NCBI GenBank assembly: GCA_029856425.1
Contig: JAHQWZ010000134.1
Location: forward strand, 1-5,800
DNA length: 5,800 nucleotides
Direction: 5' to 3'
Origin: Candidatus Thorarchaeota archaeon
Lineage (GTDB): Archaea; Asgardarchaeota; Thorarchaeia; Thorarchaeales; Thorarchaeaceae
The notes under the pieces are model-generated. The model was not told where the DNA came from, searched no databases, and worked only from the letters and a program-made list of their open reading frames with translations. The position numbers and the translations under genes were made by a program. Below, in pieces: positions 1 to 4,619 of this stretch (positions within the stretch are counted from its first letter, which is position 1; the number at the start of each line of letters is the position of its first letter).

Positions 1-195
1 AGAGCGCTTCTAGGCGCGGTGGCGCTTTCAGCACTCTTGACTCTAGCTACAATCTACTTGCCATTCATGTGGCCCTTATTCCAGACAATGCCACTTACTC
101 TGGTTGATTGGAGCATCATTCTAATGACTAGCATACCTGCACTGCTTATTCCGCCGCATATTATCTTCGGGCATAGAAATGAAGGCGCAAACTAG
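1..195 (+). CDS. Cation-transporting P-type ATPase, C-terminal end (partial)
   Basis: The first 64 codons in frame 1 run to a TAG at 193-195 with no start, so this is the 3' end of a gene that begins outside the window. The translation is strongly hydrophobic and contains a segment reading TIYLPFMWPLFQTMPLTLVD, followed by WSIILM. This is the pattern of the last two membrane helices of P2-type cation ATPases (the Cation_ATPase_C domain), where a Y-x-P loop is followed by a short amphipathic stretch and a helix starting near a conserved Asp-Trp. Enzymes of this family pump Ca2+, Na+/K+, H+ or similar cations across the cell membrane by ATP hydrolysis; the ion cannot be told from this piece. 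The tail after the last helix is short and polar (HRNEGAN). The gene converges on the hydrolase and shares its CTAG stop. The catalytic domains (DKTG motif and others) are off-window, so the call rests on the C-terminal pattern alone. Confidence 0.65.
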   Translation, partial: RALLGAVALSALLTLATIYLPFMWPLFQTMPLTLVDWSIILMTSIPALLIPPHIIFGHRNEGAN

Positions 196-1034
196 GACGG
201 GAGGCGCTTCTGAAGCCACCCGTACATATCTCCTAGGACCATGTCCTTCTCAGGCTCTTCATGTAGCTCATGATAAAGCCCATCATACATCCTGAAGGTC
301 TTGTCTTTGGATGCGATTGATTCATAGAATTGTTTGCTTCTTATAGGAGAAATGAGCTTGTCTTCGCCTGCCTGCTGATAGAAGACTGGAAGTACAATCC
401 TGTTCCCTTCTTTGAAGGTCTGTTCTGATGCCTTCAGAGCTTCTGTTCCTAATCTAGCTGTAACTCCCTCAAATCTGAGCGGGTCAGTTTCATGTCGTTT
501 GATCGCCTTTTGGTTGCGTGACCCATCAGCAAGGTTCACATCACCTTCGAAATACATCTTAACATTCAGGAGTGAGAGGAACCTCGCAAAGAGCCTCTTG
601 ACTGGGTTGATGTCCAGCGACTGAGCTACAGCAGGACACTGAAGAAGAATCCCATCAACGGTTCTTGGGTATGCCATGACATATCGAAGAACCATGAGAC
701 CTCCAAGTGACGCTCCAAAGAGATACGTCAGTTTGTTGAGGAATTGATCCTTTACCTGCATTACGAGGTTCTGAATGTCTTCTACATATTCATTGAAACG
801 CATCACATGACCTTTCTGACCCTCAAAATGCCCAAAACCTCGCATGTCGGGAGCATAGACCGCAATTCCTTTCTCAGCCATGAACTCTCCGATTGTTGTC
901 AGGTCGAGTCCATGGCTGCCTAGGCCATGGATGGCAATCATCAATGCTCGAGGCTTTTCGTTGTCAGGAATCCACGAAGCCATGAACATGCGAGTGCCAT
1001 CAAATCCAACATACTTGGTTCTCTTGAATTTCAT
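192..1034 (-). CDS. Alpha/beta hydrolase, monoacylglycerol lipase / lysophospholipase type
   Basis: A 280-residue serine hydrolase of the Hydrolase_4 type, the usual length for the family. The oxyanion-hole motif HGLGSH is at residues 36-41. The nucleophile elbow GASLGG at 107-112 gives Ser109 in a GxSxG context. The acid is probably Asp225 (AGEDKLIS) and the base His255 in the family-typical GLYHELHEE (252-260). The PDMRGFGHFEG segment (62-72) is the conserved strand-turn after the lid-side helix and is typical of monoglyceride lipases. There is no signal peptide or membrane helix, so it is probably cytoplasmic and hydrolyses short acyl esters such as monoacylglycerols or lysophospholipids; the exact substrate is inferred from family only. 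The start at 1034 is the first ATG and is followed directly by the conserved N-terminus; no good Shine-Dalgarno precedes it. It lies downstream of the dehydrogenase on the same strand, but a hairpin and a separate TATA-like element suggest its own promoter. Confidence 0.9.
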   Translation of the reverse strand: MKFKRTKYVGFDGTRMFMASWIPDNEKPRALMIAIHGLGSHGLDLTTIGEFMAEKGIAVYAPDMRGFGHFEGQKGHVMRFNEYVEDIQNLVMQVKDQFLNKLTYLFGASLGGLMVLRYVMAYPRTVDGILLQCPAVAQSLDINPVKRLFARFLSLLNVKMYFEGDVNLADGSRNQKAIKRHETDPLRFEGVTARLGTEALKASEQTFKEGNRIVLPVFYQQAGEDKLISPIRSKQFYESIASKDKTFRMYDGLYHELHEEPEKDMVLGDMYGWLQKRLPS

Positions 1035-1046
1035 GAAAAGTCACTA

Positions 1047-1064
1047 CCAAAGACTAAGTCTTGG
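1047..1064. promoter_or_regulatory. Palindrome in the lipase promoter, possible operator
   Basis: AAGACT-A-AGTCTT at 1050-1062 is a perfect 6-1-6 palindrome. Flanking CCA (1047-1049) and TGG (1062-1064) extend it if one base is bulged. It ends 13 bases before the lipase ATG on the minus strand. A TATA-like ATTAATAG lies just upstream (about 1067-1074, minus), so the palindrome would sit between TATA and start codon, where a bound repressor could block transcription. Assignment as an operator is inference; arms of six are short. Confidence 0.3.
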
Positions 1065-1066
1065 CA

Positions 1067-1074
1067 CTATTAAT
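1067..1074 (-). promoter_or_regulatory. TATA-like element upstream of the lipase gene
   Basis: Read on the minus strand the sequence is ATTAATAG, centred about 36 bases before the lipase ATG. An archaeal start site some 25 bases downstream would give a leader of about ten bases, which is common in archaea. The match to the TTTATATA consensus is only moderate and no clear purine-rich BRE precedes it. Confidence 0.3.
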
Positions 1075-1094
1075 GTTGCCGCAAAAATGGGGGC

Positions 1095-1121
1095 AGGAGT
1101 GACCCACAGACTGTCACTCCT
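1095..1121 (-). terminator. Hairpin with T-rich tail after the dehydrogenase gene
   Basis: AGGAGTGAC (1095-1103) pairs perfectly with GTCACTCCT (1113-1121) around a 9-base loop. On the minus strand it begins 9 bases after the dehydrogenase stop codon and is followed by CCCCCATTTTT. A stem plus a run of five Ts is a plausible terminator for the dehydrogenase transcript. It lacks the GAA/A internal-loop signature expected of an archaeal SECIS element, so it does not look like one. Confidence 0.5.
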
Positions 1122-1130
1122 CTCCAAAAT

Positions 1131-2012
1131 CTAAAACTTGTTTGGAACTGGTTTCTCACCAGAGTAGTCATAGAAGCCTTTGCCAGACTTCCTTCCAAGC
1201 CAACCAGCACGGACCATCTTCCTTAGGAGTGCCGGTGCCCTGTACTTGCTGTCCATGAACTCATCAACAAAGTAATCCGAGATATATAGCGCTGTATCGA
1301 GACCTACAAAGTCAAGCAGGGTCAATGGTCCCATGGGCCAGTTCAGACCCATCTTTATTGCCTTGTCCATGTCCTCCACCGTTGCTATACCTTCTTGGAT
1401 GGCAAAGACCGCCTCATTCAATGCTGGAACCAGCAACCGATTGACTGCGAATCCTGGTGCCTCACTAACCAAGACTGTTTCTTTGCCAATCTTCTTCGAT
1501 ACTTCTTCAATCACCCTGACAGTCGAATCATCTGTGGCTTGACCTTTGATAATCTCAACTAGCCCCATTACTGGTACTGGATTGAAGAAGTGCATACCAA
1601 TGAACAAGTTGGGTCGTTTGGTGACAGCAGCCATCTGAGTGATGCTAATGCTGGATGTGTTTGATGCCAAGATGGCATGCTTGGGAGCTGCCTCATCAAC
1701 TTCCTTCCAAGTGTCGAGTTTTAGCTTTACGATCTCTGGTATAGCCTCGATGACAAGATCTGCATCTTTGACAGCTTCCTTCAAGTCCAGAATGCCTTCA
1801 ATTCTTCATAGAGCAGCATCAATCTCTTCTTGAGTTATCTTACCCTTGGTGAGACCCCTCTCAAGGTTCTTCTTGATGATGGCCATTCCTTTGTCTATGA
1901 ACTTCTGGTCGATGTCTCTCATCTTAACACCATAGCCAGCCTGAGCACAGACCTGGGCTATTCCATTGCCCATCTGCCCTGCGCCTAGAACTGCAATCTT
2001 CTTAATCTCCAT
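1131..2012 (-). CDS. 3-hydroxyacyl-CoA dehydrogenase with an in-frame TGA at codon 69
   Basis: Read through one TGA (1806-1808), this is a 293-position protein of normal family length, probably acting as (S)-3-hydroxybutyryl/3-hydroxyacyl-CoA dehydrogenase: NAD-dependent oxidation of the 3-hydroxyacyl-CoA in beta-oxidation, or the reverse step. The Rossmann motif GAGQMGNGIA is at 10-19. The catalytic set is complete with family spacing: Ser120 in SNTSS, His141 in GMHFFNPVP, Glu153 and Asn191 (NRLLVP). The C-terminal domain shows MGPLTLLDFVGLD (227-239) and GRKSGKGFYDY (273-283). The start at 2012 (MEIKKIAV) is preferred over an upstream one at 2093 because GAGGT lies 8 bases before it and the Rossmann strand begins there. 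The stop falls between AAL and RIEG, at the end of the helix after the first Rossmann unit; both sides stay in the same frame and are well conserved, so a single base change explains it. As deposited it would yield a 68-residue fragment, or a C-terminal piece starting near 1784. Error, recent nonsense mutation and recoding remain open. Confidence 0.9.
1806..1808 (-). other. In-frame TGA interrupting the dehydrogenase
   Basis: The codon read on the minus strand is TGA, flanked in the same frame by ...IDAAL and RIEGIL.... Family members usually carry a small or polar residue at this point (for example Thr in the clostridial Hbd sequence LTRI), not a conserved Cys or Trp. TCA, GGA, CGA and TGT/TGC are each one change from TGA. 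Confidence 0.9.
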
Positions 2013-2066
2013 TGTTTCCAACCTCTCGCTGATAGTTTGTCTGTTTCTAGCTCGGCCAGAGGTGCG

Positions 2067-2074
2067 TAATATGT
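2067..2074 (-). promoter_or_regulatory. Probable TATA box of the dehydrogenase gene
   Basis: ACATATTA on the minus strand, about 55-60 bases before the chosen ATG at 2012. Initiation about 25 bases downstream would give a leader of roughly 30 bases that contains the GAGGT ribosome binding site. It sits in the 154-base divergent region shared with the hemerythrin gene. Confidence 0.4.
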
Positions 2075-2120
2075 CTGTTGCTGCATCTAACACAATCTAA
2101 CTGACATCCTCCATCGCTAG

Positions 2121-2140
2121 TCTTATTTCACATAATAATC
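2121..2140 (+). promoter_or_regulatory. Weak TATA-like region upstream of hemerythrin
   Basis: TCTTATTTCA followed by CATAATAATC are the only A/T-rich stretches at a sensible distance from the hemerythrin start at 2167. Neither matches the archaeal TATA consensus well, so the location of the promoter for the plus-strand cluster is uncertain. Confidence 0.25.
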
Positions 2141-2166
2141 GAGCAAAAGCATAGCAGGTGGAAAAA

Positions 2167-2589
2167 ATGAGTGACATAATGTGGGACAGTAGTCTATCAG
2201 TTGGAGTTGACCCGATTGATGAACAGCATAAGATGCTGATCGAGCGCATCAACAATCTATCAAAGGCAGTAGAGAAGTATATGGGCCACACGAAAATCAT
2301 AGAGACTCTTCTGTTCATGACTGAGTACACTGACTTCCATTTCTCTACTGAGGAGAAGTATATGAAAGAGCTTGATTACCCTGCAATAGCCAACCATCTG
2401 ATACAGCACGAGGAGTTCAAGAGCATGCTTAGGACCTTGGAAGAGGACTTCAGGGAAGATGGTGCCACGAAGGTCGTCAGTAAATCCATCAATACGTTTC
2501 TCGGCAACTGGCTTCTGAATCACATCAAAGTAGTTGATGTGAATTTCGGCAAGTTTCTCAGGGAGAAAGGTGTAGAACTGACTGAATAG
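2167..2589 (+). CDS. Bacteriohemerythrin, single-domain oxygen-binding diiron protein
   Basis: A 140-residue single-domain hemerythrin with every diiron ligand in canonical positions: His21 (in IDEQHK), His58 and Glu62 (HFSTEE), His77 and His81 (HLIQH), His119 and Asp124 (NHIKVVD). The N-terminal WDSSLSVGVDPIDEQHK block and the four-helix pattern are standard. Members bind O2 reversibly at a non-heme diiron centre in the cytoplasm and serve in oxygen sensing, storage or scavenging, or iron and NO handling. No signalling domain is fused. The ATG at 2167 is preferred over an in-frame GTG at 2158 because AGGTG lies six bases before it and the protein then begins at the usual place. It is first in a plus-strand cluster with an MFS transporter and a CbiX-like protein, and its TAG overlaps a possible GTG start of the next gene by one base. 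In an archaeon with few other oxygen genes in view, it suggests exposure to microoxic conditions (inference). Confidence 0.95.
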   Translation: MSDIMWDSSLSVGVDPIDEQHKMLIERINNLSKAVEKYMGHTKIIETLLFMTEYTDFHFSTEEKYMKELDYPAIANHLIQHEEFKSMLRTLEEDFREDGATKVVSKSINTFLGNWLLNHIKVVDVNFGKFLREKGVELTE

Positions 2590-2633
2590 TGCAATCCAAG
2601 AGGACTGGGACTTGCGGTAATGGTGCAAGACAA

Positions 2634-3893
2634 ATGGAGTCGAGTTGTACTAAATCTGACGACCAGATTCATGCAGATAATACAGGGAAGATCCTATTCA
2701 CTGGCGCACTCACTTTCCTGACTATAACTGCCGCAGCTCTTCTTCATGTCAATCAACCGGAATTCATCTTTGACCGTTTCCCTGGAATCTCAAATCTAGA
2801 TTATTCGCTGTTCGATGTGATGCTATATGCAGCATACCTGATTTTTGGGATTGCTACGGGAGCACTATCAGACAGATGGTTACGACGCAGGATTTTCGTG
2901 ATTTTGGGCGCCTTCGGCTCAATAGTCTTCTACCTTCTCATGACAACCACGCTCTCATATCCCCTTCTTCTCACCTACAGATTCCTTCAAGGCTCCTTTA
3001 CAGTCATGGCATGGCAATCTTTCATGACTCTAGCTCTTGACTTCTCCAATGCTCAGAGTCGGGGAAAACACATGGGGATATTTGGAGCTCTATTAGCACT
3101 ATCTTTCGGATTTGGCCCTGCAATTGGTGGAATCCTAGCGACTATTGGCGTGCTTGTTCCTTACTATGCGGCGGCAGCTCTCAATGCAATAGTTCTCATT
3201 ATGACAATTGGTGGTCTTAGAGATCCACCGACAACTAGGAGGAGGCCCAGCATTGTTCAAAGTCTGCTGGTTATGAAACGATATCCCAAGCTTTCAATTC
3301 CTATCACATTCAACTTCGTTGATAGATTACATATGGGTTTCATTCTTGTCGCCCTCCCACTGTTTCTATCATCAGTTCTAGGTCTCCCAGAATCACTCAG
3401 AGGAATGGCTCTGGCAATTTTCGCCATACCTTTCATAATACTTCAATACCCAATGGGCAAGCTCTCAGACAAATATGGTCGATATCCAGTCCTTATTGTC
3501 GGAAGCCTTCCTTATGGCATTGTTCTTGCGGTTCTTGGGCTTATTGGAGCGTTAGGCTTCTTACCTCTCCTCATAGGTCTAGTCTTTTTGGGCATATTCT
3601 CTGGAATTACCGCTCCGTCGGCACTTGCACTAGTTGGTGATGCCTCGAAAACCGAAGACTCGGCTATGGCTATGAGTCTGTTTAACTTCTCAGGTAATTT
3701 GGGAGTCACAGTGGGTCCCCTGATCCTTGGATACTTTCTACTCATTTCTGATTTCTTCACAACCTTCCTTGTTGCAGGAATTATTGAGTTGGTTTCGTTG
3801 TTGGCAATAATTATCTCCATCAAGTATGTGTTTAATGAAACGCTTGGACAAGACCGTCATGATTTGGTATCTCAATCGATCGCTTTCCAATGA
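2634..3893 (+). CDS. Major facilitator superfamily transporter, 12 TM
   Basis: A 419-residue integral membrane protein with hydrophobic segments consistent with 12 helices in two halves. The first MFS loop motif is GALSDRWLRRR (76-86), between helices 2 and 3. Its counterpart in the second half is GKLSDKYGR (275-283), and FGPAIGG (160-166) resembles the helix-5 motif of exporter families. A polar linker around 195-220 (DPPTTRRRPS) separates the halves. Secondary transport by proton or ion coupling is expected; the substrate cannot be inferred, though the motif pattern resembles drug or metabolite exporters. I chose the ATG at 2634, with GGTG eight bases before it. An alternative GTG at 2589 overlaps the hemerythrin stop and would add 15 polar residues of poor sequence, with no good ribosome binding site. 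It sits 44 bases after hemerythrin and 11 bases before the CbiX-like gene, so co-transcription is likely. It ends in TGA, and the ribosome binding site of the next gene starts right at that stop, which argues that TGA is a real stop here. Confidence 0.9.
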   Translation: MESSCTKSDDQIHADNTGKILFTGALTFLTITAAALLHVNQPEFIFDRFPGISNLDYSLFDVMLYAAYLIFGIATGALSDRWLRRRIFVILGAFGSIVFYLLMTTTLSYPLLLTYRFLQGSFTVMAWQSFMTLALDFSNAQSRGKHMGIFGALLALSFGFGPAIGGILATIGVLVPYYAAAALNAIVLIMTIGGLRDPPTTRRRPSIVQSLLVMKRYPKLSIPITFNFVDRLHMGFILVALPLFLSSVLGLPESLRGMALAIFAIPFIILQYPMGKLSDKYGRYPVLIVGSLPYGIVLAVLGLIGALGFLPLLIGLVFLGIFSGITAPSALALVGDASKTEDSAMAMSLFNFSGNLGVTVGPLILGYFLLISDFFTTFLVAGIIELVSLLAIIISIKYVFNETLGQDRHDLVSQSIAFQ

Positions 3894-3904
3894 GATGATA
3901 GCAA

Positions 3905-4426
3905 ATGACAACCAGAATAGTTTTGGCAATGCACGGAATGCCTGCAAAAGACTTCCCGGAGGATGAGGTTGTCGAGCTAGTTCGGCTCCATCGAATCATA
4001 GAGAACGCAGTGGACCATGTCAGCGCTGATATGAAAAAACGTTACTGTGAATTGGATTCCAAGGTTAGGAATTGGAAACGAACACCGGACAATGACGCTT
4101 TCTAGGCATCATCGAGAAGATTAGCGGATGAGCTACAGAAAACAACTGGTTTGGACGTCTCTATAGGGTTCAATGAGTTCTGTGAACCAAGTCTGGAAGA
4201 TGCGCTGGATAGTGCAGCGAGCGCAGGAGCGAAAAGGGAAATCGTTGTCACTCCAATGATGACTCCCGGCGGTGAGCATTCTGAGGAAGACATCCCTGAA
4301 GCGATCTCTTCAGCGAAAAGACGGTTTGAAGGAGTTGAATTCATTTATGCATGGCCTTTTTCCATAGAAGATGTTGTGGCTTTCTTAACAAGTCAAATTT
4401 CTAGGTTCCAGCATTCAAATATATAG
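3905..4426 (+). CDS. CbiX / ferrochelatase-like protein with an in-frame TAG at codon 67
   Basis: Read through one TAG (4103-4105), this gives 173 positions in a single frame that match the CbiX-type class II chelatase fold. There is an N-terminal strand with IVLAMHG (His10). The C-terminal part has GFNEFCEPSLEDAL (88-101), a strand IVVTPMM, and GGEHSEEDIPEAI (122-134) with His125. His10 and His125 would be the metal-site pair of a sirohydrochlorin cobalto/ferrochelatase-like enzyme that inserts Co2+ or Fe2+ into a tetrapyrrole. The first half is longer and more charged than in minimal CbiX, so the substrate may differ. The ATG at 3905 is well supported by GAGATGAT ending five-plus bases before it, overlapping the end of the MFS gene. 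TAG separates RTPDNDAF from ASSRRLADEL; both flanks read as ordinary protein. The downstream half could only restart from a TTG at 4151, with no ribosome binding site. Function of the broken gene is doubtful unless TAG is suppressed or is an error. Confidence 0.8.
4103..4105 (+). other. In-frame TAG interrupting the CbiX-like gene
   Basis: TAG stands between NDAF and ASSRRLA with the frame kept on both sides. A TGG (Trp) or TAT/TAC (Tyr) codon is one change away. TAG is also the ordinary stop of at least four neighbouring genes (ATPase, hydrolase, dehydrogenase, hemerythrin), so general reassignment of TAG is unlikely. Confidence 0.85.
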
Positions 4427-4453
4427 TCACAATTTGTGACTCTATTCTGTGAC
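4425..4453. promoter_or_regulatory. 17-bp perfect palindrome plus extra half-site, probable operator
   Basis: AGTCACAATTTGTGACT at 4425-4441 is a perfect 8-1-8 palindrome starting inside the stop codon of the CbiX-like gene. A further TGTGAC half-site follows at 4448-4453. The TATA box at 4471-4480 begins 30 bases after the palindrome, so the sites lie where an activator, or a repressor of the upstream edge, would bind. The single-base centre makes a protein-binding site more likely than an RNA hairpin. The same element could alternatively serve as a 3' end signal of the upstream cluster. Confidence 0.5.
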
Positions 4454-4470
4454 CCTCTGATGTGGCTTCG

Positions 4471-4480
4471 TTATATATAC
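4471..4480 (+). promoter_or_regulatory. Strong archaeal TATA box
   Basis: TTATATATAC, among the best TATA matches in the window. Initiation about 25 bases downstream gives a start near 4500, about ten bases before the ATG of the 34-codon ORF. The bases upstream (GGCTTCG) do not form a purine-rich BRE. Confidence 0.5.
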
Positions 4481-4511
4481 TGATTCTGAGTGGTAATTCT
4501 TGTGAAATATC

Positions 4512-4616
4512 ATGGCTCTAGCAACTAACTCAAGAAAATCAAACTCCCCGAAAAGAACGAATCCTAATGTCCTCTCTACAAAGGCTCTAGCTGAGGCTTA
4601 CCTCCATAAAATGTGA
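4512..4616 (+). CDS. Small basic ORF of 34 codons, unknown function
   Basis: I do not recognise this product. It starts at an ATG placed correctly for the TATA box at 4471-4480, with GTGA six bases before the start. The peptide is basic and polar in its first half (NSRKSNSPKRTNPN) and looks helical in its second (STKALAEAYLHKM). A TGA at 4614-4616 ends it. After one codon (GCA) the same frame resumes at an ATG (4620) and stays open for 165 codons. So this may be an independent small protein translationally coupled to the next ORF, the first 34 residues of one gene interrupted by TGA, or a chance ORF. A 9-base direct repeat, GGCTCTAGC, occurs at 4514-4522 and 4583-4591. Confidence 0.35.
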   Translation: MALATNSRKSNSPKRTNPNVLSTKALAEAYLHKM

Positions 4617-4619
4617 GCA

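Noticed and set aside
1035..1130. SECIS element after the dehydrogenase that would make the TGA selenocysteine
   Set aside because: The only hairpin is a plain 9-bp stem without the conserved GAA/A internal loop, and the site is not a Cys position in the family.
880..1134. 84-codon plus-strand ORF
   Set aside because: Antisense to the lipase N-terminus and the intergenic hairpin; no protein features.
2260..2628. 122-codon minus-strand ORF across the hemerythrin gene
   Set aside because: It is antisense to a hemerythrin with all seven iron ligands; its translation has no motif.
2589..2633. GTG start for the first MFS gene overlapping the hemerythrin stop
   Set aside because: The added 15 residues are polar and unlike MFS N-termini, and the Shine-Dalgarno candidate is too far away; ATG 2634 has GGTG at eight bases.
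3512..3823. 103-codon minus-strand ORF inside the first MFS gene
   Set aside because: Shadow of membrane-protein coding sequence; no ribosome binding site and low-complexity translation.
3891..3893. General reading of TGA as a sense codon
   Set aside because: Readthrough of the MFS TGA would run through the GAGATGAT ribosome binding site and start of the next gene, and tryptophan is encoded by TGG throughout the good genes.
4425..4441. CRP-type TGTGA-N6-TCACA site
   Set aside because: The half-sites are in the opposite order (TCACA first, TGTGA second) with a 1-base centre, and the setting is archaeal.
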